Part shown: positions 55,343 to 63,968 of the stretch, piece after piece
How the letters are laid out: each line of letters begins with the position of its first letter
Position numbering within the stretch: position 1 is the stretch's first letter
From: Myxococcales bacterium
GTDB taxonomy: Bacteria > Myxococcota_A > Polyangia > Palsa-1104 > JAEUJZ01
Direction of reading: 5' to 3'
DNA length: 64,000 nucleotides
NCBI GenBank assembly: GCA_016794365.1
Contig: JAEUKB010000075.1
Location: 62,001-126,000 of the forward strand
Position numbers and translations under genes: made by a program
Notes under the pieces: generated by a model
Database searches by the model: none
Told to the model about the DNA's origin: nothing
Seen by the model: the letters and a program-made list of their open reading frames with translations, nothing else

Positions 55343-56481
55343 CGCAGCCGGTCCATCTCTTCGCCCAGGAAGTCCGGGGCCAGATGCGCATAGACGAGCG
55401 TCATCTTGATGTCGGCATGTCCGAGGATCTTTTGCAGCGTCAGGATGTTGCCTCCCGACATCACAAAGTGCGACGCGAAGGTGTGACGCAGCGCATGCCA
55501 TGGACGCTGAAGCGGTCGCGTCAGGATTGCCGTCAGAAGCGCAGGCAGTTCCAGCATGTCGAGCTTCCGTCCCATCCGCAGCGTGCCTTTCGCCGAGATC
55601 GGAAACACCAGACCGTCCGCGTTCTTCGGACAGCGCTGCCGCCACTCCGACAGGAGCGGAACAATCGTCGTCGGTAACTTGAGGTGCCGAACCGCGCCCG
55701 ACTTGGGCAGCAGCCGATACGAGCGCGCAATGTCCAGTCGCCGCGTCGTCAGATCCAGATCGTGCCAGCGCAGACCAAGCAACTCGCCTTTGCGCACGCC
55801 CGTGTGCAGCGTAAACACAATCGCCACGTAGCGCAGCCACGCCGCATGCGAGTCTGTCTGTCGCGCCGCCGCTTCAGCCTCAGTCACCAGTCGCTGCACT
55901 TCGTGCTGATCCAAAAACTCCAGCAGGCTCTCGCGACGAGGCCGCTCGACCTGGGCACACGGATTCGCACAGGCGATGATTCCTTCGCGCGCACCCCAGG
56001 CAAATGCCGTCGAGAGAGGCCGCAGCGTAGACATCACCGTGTTCGGCTTGTACGTCGCCATCAGCTCGTCACGCAGTCGCACGATGTCTCTGCGCGTTAC
56101 GGAGCTTGCCGGACGATCGCCAAGCAGCGGCAGGATCCGTCGCAGCGCAGACTTCTGTTCGCTGCGATACAGCGTCAGGTTTTTGATGCGCGGACGACTG
56201 TACTGCGTGACATAGCGCTCGCACAGCTGTGCAACGGTCAGCTCGGGCGTGGGCGCAGGCTCTGGATCGGGCATTCCGACCAGGCCGCGTGCCACGCGCG
56301 CTTCAATTTCGACCAGGAGCGTCCTGGCCAGCGCTTTGGTGGGCTGATGACTGGCGCGCTGCTTCCGTCGCCCATCGAGATCCACAAAGCGCACATACCA
56401 GCCGATGAACTTGCCCGCTCTGCTCTTTTTGACGATGTCGCCCATCTTGATCACTCTGTGCGTGGTCCAGCTGTGGTCCAC
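55336..56481 (-). CDS. Tyrosine recombinase (phage-type integrase)
   Basis: A 381-residue protein at the longest start; ATG 56445 (13th codon) is an alternative. An arm-binding-like N-terminus (GWYVRFVDLDGRRKQRA) precedes a core-binding domain at about 90-180. Catalytic residues: Arg in TGVRKGELLGLRW, HALRH, the second His in GHADIKMT, and Tyr in TLVYAHLAPDF. All five class residues can be placed. The gene ends of the element, the core repeat and the candidate arm site are within 100 bases of its start. It should cut and rejoin DNA at the 27-bp core. Confidence 0.9.
   Translation of the reverse strand: MDHSWTTHRVIKMGDIVKKSRAGKFIGWYVRFVDLDGRRKQRASHQPTKALARTLLVEIEARVARGLVGMPDPEPAPTPELTVAQLCERYVTQYSRPRIKNLTLYRSEQKSALRRILPLLGDRPASSVTRRDIVRLRDELMATYKPNTVMSTLRPLSTAFAWGAREGIIACANPCAQVERPRRESLLEFLDQHEVQRLVTEAEAAARQTDSHAAWLRYVAIVFTLHTGVRKGELLGLRWHDLDLTTRRLDIARSYRLLPKSGAVRHLKLPTTIVPLLSEWRQRCPKNADGLVFPISAKGTLRMGRKLDMLELPALLTAILTRPLQRPWHALRHTFASHFVMSGGNILTLQKILGHADIKMTLVYAHLAPDFLGEEMDRLRY
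56462..56480. promoter_or_regulatory. Candidate recombinase arm site, right
   Basis: GTGGTCCAGCTGTGGTCCA matches the left site at 50303 in 18 of 19 bases, in the same orientation. It overlaps the first codons of the recombinase if the longest start is used, so bound recombinase could also repress its own gene. Confidence 0.5.
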
Positions 56482-56523
56482 AAAATCGATGTATATATGA
56501 ATATATAAATATGGTCGATTCGA

Positions 56524-57309
56524 TCAAATCTGCGACGGAAGATCTATATCTGTGATGATCCATCGATCCCGATAGACCATATGAAACCACTGCTCGACAT
56601 TGGAAAGGTAGATCGTTCGCATCGTGACGTTGAGCGCGCGCGCGGCCTGGCCCAAACCGACCAGCGTTCGCTCTCCGTGCAGATCACCCACGCGAGCGAT
56701 GACGCGACGAGAGATCATCAGCTCACGGATGCGACCATAGAGCACCGGATCGGACATCCACGTCGCGGCTTTGCCATTGCGACTGACCTGCTTTTCGCGC
56801 GTCAGGTGCGCACCGATCATGAAGCGATAGGTTCGATACGAGCGCAAAAGCTCAGGCGCTTCGGCTCCCCAGCGCTCGGTCAGCGCGCGCTGCACGGTGG
56901 CATCGGCACGCAGCGTCATCAGCTTGAGGAGCGCATCGGGCGACTCCGCATACGGAATCAGCGCCGCGTAGACCCGGTGCCAGCGAATGACCTCGGCATC
57001 GATATCGACCAGGAACAGCAGCTCGGCTTGTGCGACGGCAGCCAGCGTATAGTTTTGGTCTGCACCGACGCCCAGATAGCCACCACCGATTCGGCTCAGC
57101 GTCGAAAAAAACAGGTCATGCCGTCGCTCATTGGATCGCAGAAAGTGAATCCGCACGTTGTACGGCTTTTCTTCCGCTGTGGCTTGCAGAAGCTGCTGCT
57201 GATGCGCACCGAGCACAGGCTGAGCCGATGCATGCGCGTGCTCAAACAGCAGCGACAGCGAGGCCACAAAACCCAAGCTCCATCCAATCGACCAGCCGCG
57301 TTCGCCCAT
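56524..57309 (-). CDS. N-terminal part of a split LIC_10091-like gene
   Basis: A 261-codon frame. GGGGAG lies just before the ATG. Signal-like helix at about 8-28. Family-type blocks: GGGYLGVGADQNYTLAA, LLFLVDIDAEVIRWH, RVIARVGDLHGERTL and IYLSNVEQWF at about 233-242. The last 19 residues (HMVYRDRW...SQI) come from element DNA. The true C-terminal part is at 49919-50259. This family keeps a conserved SNVE motif exactly where the element inserted. The truncated protein may be made, but it lacks the final 104 residues or so. Confidence 0.75.
   Translation of the reverse strand: MGERGWSIGWSLGFVASLSLLFEHAHASAQPVLGAHQQQLLQATAEEKPYNVRIHFLRSNERRHDLFFSTLSRIGGGYLGVGADQNYTLAAVAQAELLFLVDIDAEVIRWHRVYAALIPYAESPDALLKLMTLRADATVQRALTERWGAEAPELLRSYRTYRFMIGAHLTREKQVSRNGKAATWMSDPVLYGRIRELMISRRVIARVGDLHGERTLVGLGQAARALNVTMRTIYLSNVEQWFHMVYRDRWIITDIDLPSQI
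56583..56609. repeat. Right attachment-site core (27-bp direct repeat)
   Basis: It is identical to 50233-50259. It lies 102 bases beyond the recombinase start, the usual place of an attachment site beside its own recombinase gene. Confidence 0.9.
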
Positions 57310-57486
57310 TGCTCCCCGCTGTTAATTATTTGGAATTTTGAACGTAATTTGAATCACAAATTTGTTGAATATTTACAGACATGACGCGCGGTGGGACGGC
57401 GTTTTACAATCGGACTTGTTCCCGTAAGATGGGGTTCGCAACTGCTCGTTGTTTGGGTTGTCCTCGAAGGTGAAGGAGAGAAGCTG

Positions 57487-58299
57487 ATGCGCCTGTCCCG
57501 ATTTGTTTGGTCGTCTTGGTTGATTGCGCTGCTGGTGCTGTCGTCCGGCTGTGCAGAGCTAAACCGAATGATGCAGGGTGCGATGACAAGCGGGATTCAG
57601 CAGCAGCGTGCGAATCCTCCGGTGGTGACGGCGGGCAATCCGCAGCTGGTGAGGGCTCCGTCGCTACAGCTTTTGGCCGCGTACTACTGTCCACAGGTGA
57701 TCACCGATCGGATGCTGCGCATGGGCTGTACGATTGGGCTGGGGGCGCCGCCTCCGCAGAGCCAGCTCGTGTTCGAGTTCGGTGTGCCCGTCACGATCAA
57801 GAACCCGAACAACATTCCGATTCCGGCGCTCGATATCTTGCTGGGGCTGAAGCTGTTTCCGGGTCAGCAGGCGGAAGCGCTTGGATCGGTGTGCGTCAGC
57901 ATGTGTGGCGCAAACGAGCCGTCCTGTAACGGCATGGCCAAGCCGGGCGCGTGTACTGCATCAAACGGAGGCGTCAAGACGGCAGCGGACTTCATCGCTG
58001 CGATTCCGGGTCTGATTGTCGGCTTGGCCAACGGATCGCTCGTCAATGAGCTGCGCAAGTCGCTGATTCCTGCGGGCGGCGATGTGCGCTTGAACTTGGT
58101 GTTTCCGCTCGGGATTGAGCAAGCGCTGCGGATCGTGCAAAACGTCATTCAGCCCGTCGTCGAGAGCATGCTTCGTCAGCAGCGCAATGGGCTGGACATC
58201 CCGGTCGCCGCTGAAGGAACGGTGTTTGTGAACCTGCCGGTGGTGGGACGCTTGGGCGTTCCGTTTGGTCCGATTCAAACGACGTGGCGCGTCAACTAA
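57487..58299 (+). CDS. Lipoprotein with a LEA-type-2-like domain
   Basis: AAGGAG stands about ten bases before ATG 57487, which starts a proper lipoprotein signal (LIALLVLSSGC); the longer frame adds an unlikely N-terminus. The protein is 270 residues. The block LVFEFGVPVTIKNPNNIPIPALDILLGLKLF is typical of LEA-14/WHy domains, which bind hydrophobic ligands. A cysteine cluster (CVSMCGANEPSCNG) lies in an inserted loop. The ending is a second beta-rich half. Confidence 0.75.
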   Translation: MRLSRFVWSSWLIALLVLSSGCAELNRMMQGAMTSGIQQQRANPPVVTAGNPQLVRAPSLQLLAAYYCPQVITDRMLRMGCTIGLGAPPPQSQLVFEFGVPVTIKNPNNIPIPALDILLGLKLFPGQQAEALGSVCVSMCGANEPSCNGMAKPGACTASNGGVKTAADFIAAIPGLIVGLANGSLVNELRKSLIPAGGDVRLNLVFPLGIEQALRIVQNVIQPVVESMLRQQRNGLDIPVAAEGTVFVNLPVVGRLGVPFGPIQTTWRVN

Positions 58300-58438
58300 G
58301 CGCGGACCGGGCGTAAGCCTGTGAACTTGTGGCGCTTGTTACTTCGTCAAACTGCGACGCACTGCACCGTCTCTCCTCTTTGTAAAATCAGCATATCCGT
58401 GCGACGTTTGGCCATCCGCTTCACCAAGGAGCCAGAAC

Positions 58439-58741
58439 ATGTACGTCGTGGTTGTCCGTGTTCATGTCATTGCTGATCGTGTAAGCGACTTCATCTCTGC
58501 GACGCTGGCCAATGCCCAAGGCACGCGTCAGGAGCCGGGAAATGTTCGCTTTGATGTGCTCCAGCAAAAGGACGATCCGACACGGTTTACGCTGTACGAG
58601 GTCTATCCCGACGAGCACGGCTTCAAAGCGCATCAGCAGACCGCGCACTATCTGACGTGGAAAGCTGCGGTGGCGGACATGATGGCCAGTCCTCGGGTGG
58701 GCGAAAAGCACCACAGCTTGTTTCCCAGTCCGTGGGCGTAA
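58439..58741 (+). CDS. Antibiotic-biosynthesis-monooxygenase-fold protein, LsrG-like
   Basis: A 100-residue protein. A single ABM domain (MYVVVVRVHVIADRVSDFISATLANAQGT...EPGNVRFDVLQ...FTLYEVYPDEHGFKAHQQTAHYLTWK) of the dimeric alpha/beta-barrel fold. LsrG-type members act on the autoinducer-2 breakdown product; others are heme- or quinone-oxidising. CAAGGAG precedes the ATG. The dehydrogenase gene follows after 15 bases, so the two probably form an operon for clearing a small carbonyl compound. Confidence 0.85.
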   Translation: MYVVVVRVHVIADRVSDFISATLANAQGTRQEPGNVRFDVLQQKDDPTRFTLYEVYPDEHGFKAHQQTAHYLTWKAAVADMMASPRVGEKHHSLFPSPWA

Positions 58742-58756
58742 ACCGAGGCTGCGACG

Positions 58757-59947
58757 ATGCAGTTTCAGTTTCGGACGGCCTCTCAGATTGTGTTTGGCAA
58801 AGGCGAGCATCGACGTGCAGCCTCGCTTGCGTTAGATCTGGGCCGTCGTGTGCTTTTGGTGACGGGTTCATCGTCGCTGGGGGCGCGCGGCGTGCTGCAG
58901 CAAGTCCTGGCTGCGCTGCATGAACGATCCGAGCACGTTGAGCATGTGTCTGTCTCGGGAGAGCCCGAGGTTGCGCAGGTCGATGCGCTCACCGCGCAGT
59001 GCAAAGACGCGGGCTGTCAGGTGGTGCTGGCCATCGGTGGTGGCAGCGTGCTCGATGTCGGCAAAGCGGTGGCTGCGCTGTCGCGAAATGACGGTGCGTG
59101 TATCGAGTATTTGGAAGATGTCGGACGAGGTACGCCTCGGCCTGTGCGCGAAGTGCCGCTGCCGGTTGTGGCCGTTCCAACGACCGCAGGAAGCGGATCG
59201 GAAGTTACGCGCAACAGCGTCTTGAAAGTGCCCGAGCTGAAGGTGAAGCGCAGCCTGCGCAGCGAGCTGATGATTCCGAAGATCGCCGTCGTGGATCCGC
59301 TGCTGGTGGAATCGGCTCCGCAGCGCGTGGCAGCGAGTGCTGGGATGGATGCGCTCACGCATCTGCTCGAAGGCTATCTGTCCAAAGGTGCGCAGCCGCT
59401 CACCGACGCGCTGGCGCTGCAAGGGATCGCGCTTTCCTGGCGCGCGCTGCACGACCTGGCGGACGGATACGAAGGAAAGACGCAGGCGCTCGGGACGCAG
59501 GCCTCGGAACACTTGGCGCTTGCAAGCTTGTGGGGCGGAGTGGTGCTGGCCAACGCAGGACTTGGTGCGGTTCATGGCTTGGTCGCGCCGCTTGGCGGTC
59601 TGTGCGACGTGGCGCATGGAGACGGCTGCGCGTGTCTGCTGCCTGCAACCTTTCGCGTCAATGCGGAAGCGCTGTTGCGACGACAGGCTCAGAGCCCGGC
59701 GACGCAGCGACTGTACGAGCTGGTTTCGATGCTCACGGGGGGACGAAGAGACTTGGATCTCGCGCTGGATCGTCTGGATGTGCTGCGACGAAGGCTCGGG
59801 ATTCGTTCGCTGGCGCAGCAAGGCGTTACGTCCGGGCAGTTTGCGCAGATCATCGCGTCGGCTCGTGGCGGCAGCATGCGCAGCAATCCGATCGAGCTGA
59901 GCGATGAAGAACTGGCCACGATTTTGGAGACGAGCCTTGGCGCATAG
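58757..59947 (+). CDS. Iron-containing alcohol dehydrogenase
   Basis: A 396-residue protein. NAD-binding block AIGGGSVLDVGKAVAAL near 94, PTTAGSGSEVTRNSV near 141, and metal-site region DALTHLLEGYLSK near 197 with later HGLVAPLGGLCDVAHGDGCACLLP. These are the group III alcohol dehydrogenase signatures, with His ligands in place. The length is normal for the family. It uses NAD(P) to oxidise or reduce an alcohol/aldehyde pair. It is probably co-transcribed with the ABM-fold gene. Confidence 0.9.
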   Translation: MQFQFRTASQIVFGKGEHRRAASLALDLGRRVLLVTGSSSLGARGVLQQVLAALHERSEHVEHVSVSGEPEVAQVDALTAQCKDAGCQVVLAIGGGSVLDVGKAVAALSRNDGACIEYLEDVGRGTPRPVREVPLPVVAVPTTAGSGSEVTRNSVLKVPELKVKRSLRSELMIPKIAVVDPLLVESAPQRVAASAGMDALTHLLEGYLSKGAQPLTDALALQGIALSWRALHDLADGYEGKTQALGTQASEHLALASLWGGVVLANAGLGAVHGLVAPLGGLCDVAHGDGCACLLPATFRVNAEALLRRQAQSPATQRLYELVSMLTGGRRDLDLALDRLDVLRRRLGIRSLAQQGVTSGQFAQIIASARGGSMRSNPIELSDEELATILETSLGA

Positions 59948-59974
59948 CTCGCTTTCCTCGAAGAAGAGCTAGAC

Positions 59975-60196
59975 ATGGAGAGCCAGATTTTTCGCATTGT
60001 CGCGTTCGTGGAAGCCAAGCTGACGCCGTTTGCGATCAGTCGGCTCATCATGTTGTCGGGCGTGTCGGTGCGAAAGTACGGCCAGTTCAGCAAAGACGAT
60101 GTGGGCGACCTGCGGAAGGTTCGTGCCGCACTCAAGACGCTGCTCAATGCGCGTGACTTGAGCGAGCTAGAAGAGATCCTGGCGCGCGCACCGTAG
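59975..60196 (+). CDS. Small helical protein, unknown function
   Basis: A 73-residue protein, mostly amphipathic helices (FRIVAFVEAKLTPFAISRLIMLSG, DLRKVRAALKTLLNARDLSELEEIL). It starts 28 bases after the dehydrogenase stop. GAAGAAGAG lies upstream. No family is recognised. Confidence 0.55.
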   Translation: MESQIFRIVAFVEAKLTPFAISRLIMLSGVSVRKYGQFSKDDVGDLRKVRAALKTLLNARDLSELEEILARAP

Positions 60197-60306
60197 CGAC
60201 GGAAAGCCTGCGCGACACAGACGACGGAATCAGTGCTGAATCATTGTGAAAACGATGCGAAAACGACGCTAGGAACGCCAACGACGAAGGAAAAAAGGAG
60301 ACAGCG

Positions 60307-61500
60307 ATGACGCAGCTTCGGACCGGTTTCGGAACCAGCACGGTCGCAAACACGCAAGCCGCAGTACTGGAAGCAGTACAAGAAGCCAGTGCGCAGCTTG
60401 GCGGACTTCAACCTGGCCTGGCAATGGTGACGTGTACCGTCGAGCATGACGCGCAAGCGGTGTTTGCCTCACTTCAGCGAGCACTGCCGGGAGCGCTGAT
60501 TCATGGTGTGACGACCTCGCTCGGTGTGCTGACCAAGCAAGGCATCGTCGCCAGCGGGGAAGGTGTCATCGGCATCTTGCTGTTTGCTGCCGAGGGTGCG
60601 CTCAGCTTTTCCGTCGGATATGCCACGCTCGGAGACGATGCCCGGGCCGCCGGTCGTCGCGCTGCGTCACAGCTTGTCTCGTCCTCGCAGACGCCGCGTG
60701 TGATCCTGTTTAATAGCTCTCCCGGTCGAGAAGAAGACATCTTGGCTGGCATCGCCGACGTACTTCCCGGCGTTCCCGCCTTTGGTGGCAGCGCGGCAGA
60801 TCATGCGATCGTCGGTGAGTGGTCTGTCTTCACAAATGCTGGCGTCGAAAAAGATGCGGTGTCGATCGCTGCGCTGTGTGGCGACATCGCGTTTGGAGGC
60901 GCGCTGCTGGCTCCGTTTGAAGCCACGTCGTCGCGCGCCGTGGTGACCGAAGGCCACGATCGTCACATCACTCGTCTGGACGGTCAGCCCGCTGGCGAGG
61001 TGCTCAATGCGTGGCTGGGCGGCAGTTTGTCGCTGCAAGTCGCTGAAGGCGGCAACATCCTGGCTCAGACTGCGCTAAGTCCGCTCGCGATTCGTCATCA
61101 GGCCGGGGACGGCGAGCACTACGTCACGATCCATCCGTCGCAGATTCACGTCGAGGATCGCAGCATTGATCTCTTCGCGCGCATCCAGCAAGGCGACGAG
61201 ATCTGCATGATGAAAGGCACCGTCGAAGATCTGACGCAAGTGCTGAGCCGACTGTATACGCTGGCCTGTCGTGGCCTCTCGCCCGACAAGATCCGTGCAG
61301 CGCTGCTGATCTATTGTGCGGGCTGTGCGGGAGCGGTCGGTTCGGCGCTCCACGACGGACTGCGTACGCACCTGGGACCGGCGCTTGGCTCCATTCCGCT
61401 GCTTGGGATGTGTACGTTTGGCGAACAAGGCCACATTCCTGGCCTCGGTAACGTGCATCAGGATCTGTCGGTGAGTCTGCTGCTGCTGGCGGACAAATAA
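60307..61500 (+). CDS. FIST-domain sensory protein
   Basis: A 397-residue protein. AAAAAAGGAG precedes the ATG. FIST_N spans about 30-225 (LAMVTCTVEHDA, IHGVTTSLGVLT, GVPAFGGSAADHA) and FIST_C about 235-375 (GEVLNAWLG, ALLIYCAGCAGAVG, LGMCTFGEQG). FIST proteins bind small ligands, probably amino acids, and usually work with kinases or methyl-accepting proteins. Here it stands alone, with no fused output domain. Confidence 0.85.
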   Translation: MTQLRTGFGTSTVANTQAAVLEAVQEASAQLGGLQPGLAMVTCTVEHDAQAVFASLQRALPGALIHGVTTSLGVLTKQGIVASGEGVIGILLFAAEGALSFSVGYATLGDDARAAGRRAASQLVSSSQTPRVILFNSSPGREEDILAGIADVLPGVPAFGGSAADHAIVGEWSVFTNAGVEKDAVSIAALCGDIAFGGALLAPFEATSSRAVVTEGHDRHITRLDGQPAGEVLNAWLGGSLSLQVAEGGNILAQTALSPLAIRHQAGDGEHYVTIHPSQIHVEDRSIDLFARIQQGDEICMMKGTVEDLTQVLSRLYTLACRGLSPDKIRAALLIYCAGCAGAVGSALHDGLRTHLGPALGSIPLLGMCTFGEQGHIPGLGNVHQDLSVSLLLLADK

Positions 61501-61533
61501 AAAAGGCGGCTCCGACGTGCGGAAACCGCCTTG
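61495..61533 (-). terminator. Intrinsic terminator of dnaK
   Basis: On the minus strand AAGGCGG (61526-61532) pairs with CCGCCTT (61503-61509) around a 16-base loop, followed by TTTTTTATTT. The stem lies about 57 bases after the dnaK stop and immediately beyond the end of the FIST gene, so it may serve both directions. Confidence 0.8.
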
Positions 61534-61589
61534 AGGACGAAGCTTCGTCTGCACAGGCACTCGACCAGCGCGCTATGCAGACGGACTTG

Positions 61590-63521
61590 TTACTTGGACT
61601 CTTCGGTAAACTCTGCGTCGATGACGCCGTCGTCCTTCTTGCCGCCCGTCGCACCACCGGGAGCCTGCTGCTCACCCGGTGCCGCACCGCCCTGCGCACC
61701 TTGTGCGTTGCGGTACATCATCTCGCCGATCTTGTAGAGCGACTTCTTCAGCTTCTCTTCGCCTTCCTTGAGAGCCGCCACAGCGCCAGCGTCCTTGGCG
61801 TCGCGGTTCTGTTCCAGAATCTTCTTGGCTGACTCGATCTCGCGCTCGACTTCCGCACGATCTGCCTCGGGGATCTTGTCTCGGTTGTCCGCGACCAGCT
61901 TTTCCGCCTGATAGACCGCACTGTCGAGATGATTTCGCGCTTCGATCGCTTCTTTGCGCGCTTTGTCTTCCGCTTCGTGCGATTCCGCGTCGCGAACCAT
62001 GCGCTGGATCTCAGACTCCGTCAGGCCCGAGCTTCCGCTGATCGTGATCTTTTGCTCTTTGTTCGTGCTCTTGTCACGCGCCGAGACATTGACGATGCCG
62101 TTGGCGTCGATATCGAACGTGACCTCGATCTGCGGAACACCACGCGGCGCGGGCGGAATGCCGTCCAGGTGGAACCGACCCAGGATCTTGTTGTCACGCG
62201 CCATCTGACGCTCGCCCTGCGTGACCACGACTTCAACCGTCGTCTGACCATCTGCCGCCGTCGAGAACGTCTCCGTCTTCTTCGTCGGGATGGTCGTATT
62301 GCGCGGGATCATCGGCGTCATCACGCCACCCAGCGTCTCAATGCCCAGCGTGAGCGGCGTCACATCGAGCAGCAGGATGTCCTTCACTTCGCCCGACAGA
62401 ACGCCTGCCTGGACTGCTGCACCGAGCGCAACGACTTCGTCGGGATTGACGCCCTTGTGCGGCTCTTTCTTGAAGAACTCGCGCACCACCTTTTGAACCA
62501 TCGGGATACGCGTCGAGCCACCAACGAGCACCACTTCGCCGATGTCTTCGACCTTCTTGCCTGCATCGGCCAGCGCCTTTTTCGTCGGCTCCAGCGATCG
62601 CATCACGAAGTCTTCGATCATCTTCTCAAGCTTGCTGCGCGACAGCTTGATCTGAAGGTGCTTCGGTCCCGTCGCATCCGCCGTAAGGAACGGCAGGTTG
62701 ATCTCTGTCTCGGACACCGTCGAAAGCTCAATCTTCGCCTTTTCAGACGCTTCCTTGAGCCGCTGAAGCACCATCTTGTCCTTGCTGACATCGATGCCGG
62801 TGTCCTTTTTGAACTCACCGATCAGCCAGTCCATGATGCGAATATCGATGTCGTCGCCACCGAGGTGCGTATCACCGTTGGTCGAGATGACTTCAACGAC
62901 CTTTTCGCCGACTTCCAGGATCGAGATATCGAACGTGCCACCGCCGAAGTCGTAGACCGCGATCAGGTGATCTTTGCCCTTATCCAGACCGTACGCGAGT
63001 GCCGCTGCCGTTGGCTCGTTGACGATGCGCTTTACATCCAGGCCAGCGATCCGTCCCGCATCCTTGGTGGCTTGACGCTGTGCATCGTTAAAGTACGCAG
63101 GAACCGTAATGACAGCTTCCGTCACTTTGTCGCCCAGGTAGTCTTCGGCTGCTCGCTTGAGCTTGGCCAGCACCTTGGCCGAAACCTCTTGGGGAGAATA
63201 ACGCTTGCCACGAATCTCGACGGCGGCATCGCCATTGTTCGCGGCGGCAACTTTGTACGGCACCCGGCGCGCTTCGTCGCCCACTTCATTTGCCTTGCGA
63301 CCCATGAAGCGCTTGATCGAATAGACCGTGTTTTCTGGGTTTGTGATGGACTGGCGACGAGCAACCTGGCCGACCAGGATCTCACCCTTTTCATCGAAGC
63401 CGACCACCGACGGAGTCAGCCGCCCGCCTTCTTCGTTCACAATGACCTTGGGCTCTTTGCCGTCCATGATGGCGACGACAGAGTTGGTCGTGCCAAGGTC
63501 GATACCGATGATCTTTCCCAT
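61590..63521 (-). CDS. dnaK: Hsp70 chaperone DnaK
   Basis: A 643-residue protein of full family length. ATPase domain: IGIDLGTTNSVVAIMDG near 4, VYDFGGGTFDISILE near 195, VVLVGGSTRIPMVQ near 337. Peptide-binding domain from about 390 (LLLDVTPLTLGIETLGG, TFDIDANGIVNVSARDK). Helical lid, then a Gly/Ala/Gln-rich tail ending DDGVIDAEFTEESK. It binds and refolds exposed hydrophobic stretches with DnaJ and GrpE, neither of which is in the window. GGAGG stands about ten bases before the ATG. It is the only dnaK in the window. Confidence 0.98.
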   Translation of the reverse strand: MGKIIGIDLGTTNSVVAIMDGKEPKVIVNEEGGRLTPSVVGFDEKGEILVGQVARRQSITNPENTVYSIKRFMGRKANEVGDEARRVPYKVAAANNGDAAVEIRGKRYSPQEVSAKVLAKLKRAAEDYLGDKVTEAVITVPAYFNDAQRQATKDAGRIAGLDVKRIVNEPTAAALAYGLDKGKDHLIAVYDFGGGTFDISILEVGEKVVEVISTNGDTHLGGDDIDIRIMDWLIGEFKKDTGIDVSKDKMVLQRLKEASEKAKIELSTVSETEINLPFLTADATGPKHLQIKLSRSKLEKMIEDFVMRSLEPTKKALADAGKKVEDIGEVVLVGGSTRIPMVQKVVREFFKKEPHKGVNPDEVVALGAAVQAGVLSGEVKDILLLDVTPLTLGIETLGGVMTPMIPRNTTIPTKKTETFSTAADGQTTVEVVVTQGERQMARDNKILGRFHLDGIPPAPRGVPQIEVTFDIDANGIVNVSARDKSTNKEQKITISGSSGLTESEIQRMVRDAESHEAEDKARKEAIEARNHLDSAVYQAEKLVADNRDKIPEADRAEVEREIESAKKILEQNRDAKDAGAVAALKEGEEKLKKSLYKIGEMMYRNAQGAQGGAAPGEQQAPGGATGGKKDDGVIDAEFTEESK

Positions 63522-63968
63522 GTTCGTTTTGCCTCCGGGCGAACCCAGTTGTTTTCGCTATCTGGTTCGAATGTTCCGATTTTCTGCTGGGAAAGTAAGC
63601 ATGCATGTCATGCCGTCAAGGCCACTCACTCAAGGAATCTCGGTCGAAATGTAGCCACAACTGGGAGAGCCTGCGCTGCGCGACCGTCCTCGTCTTCACT
63701 TGGTGTTCGGGTCTTTGCGTCTGAGCGCACCATCGCTTGCGACAGGTGATGACACAGCGCGCCATTCCAAGCTAAAGTGGGCGGAGTGTTTGACTTGCTC
63801 GGCAGAATGTGGTGCTAACAAGACAATGCAGCCGAGCAAGCGTGGAACTGAGCCGTGTGCATCGCGCATTCAATGGGCGACGGCACGGTCCAGTTTGAAC
63901 GGTCGGCTTGGCGCATTACGCTTAGGGCCTTTGGCTCTGATTAAGTGGTTTCCCGAAGGTGGGTCTTA
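63522..63968. other. Region upstream of dnaK without a supported gene
   Basis: It must hold the dnaK promoter. A TTGACG-like -35 is visible on the minus strand near 63620, but I cannot place a matching -10 with confidence. A CIRCE inverted repeat was not seen. Small open frames here lack support. Confidence 0.4.

Larger units (their letters stand above)
50233..56609. mobile_element. 6.35-kb integrative element with a tyrosine recombinase
   Basis: It is bounded by perfect 27-bp direct repeats, 6,350 bases apart from start to start. Inside, in order: membrane metallophosphoesterase (+), FG-GAP lipoprotein (-), helix-turn-helix protein (+) and tyrosine recombinase (-) next to the right end. A protein gene is split at the repeat, with its 3' half to the left and its 5' half to the right. 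No replication, conjugation or phage-structure genes are present, so it is likely mobilised by recombinase excision alone or with help from another element. Confidence 0.85.

Noticed and set aside
50233..56609. Composite transposon or IS-mediated insertion
   Set aside because: No transposase and no inverted terminal repeats are visible. Direct 27-bp repeats beside a tyrosine recombinase fit site-specific integration instead.
61929..63749. 606-codon open frame on the plus strand opposite dnaK
   Set aside because: Long antisense frames opposite dnaK are a known by-product of its codon use. The translation is Arg/Asp-rich without domain features, and dnaK itself is certain.
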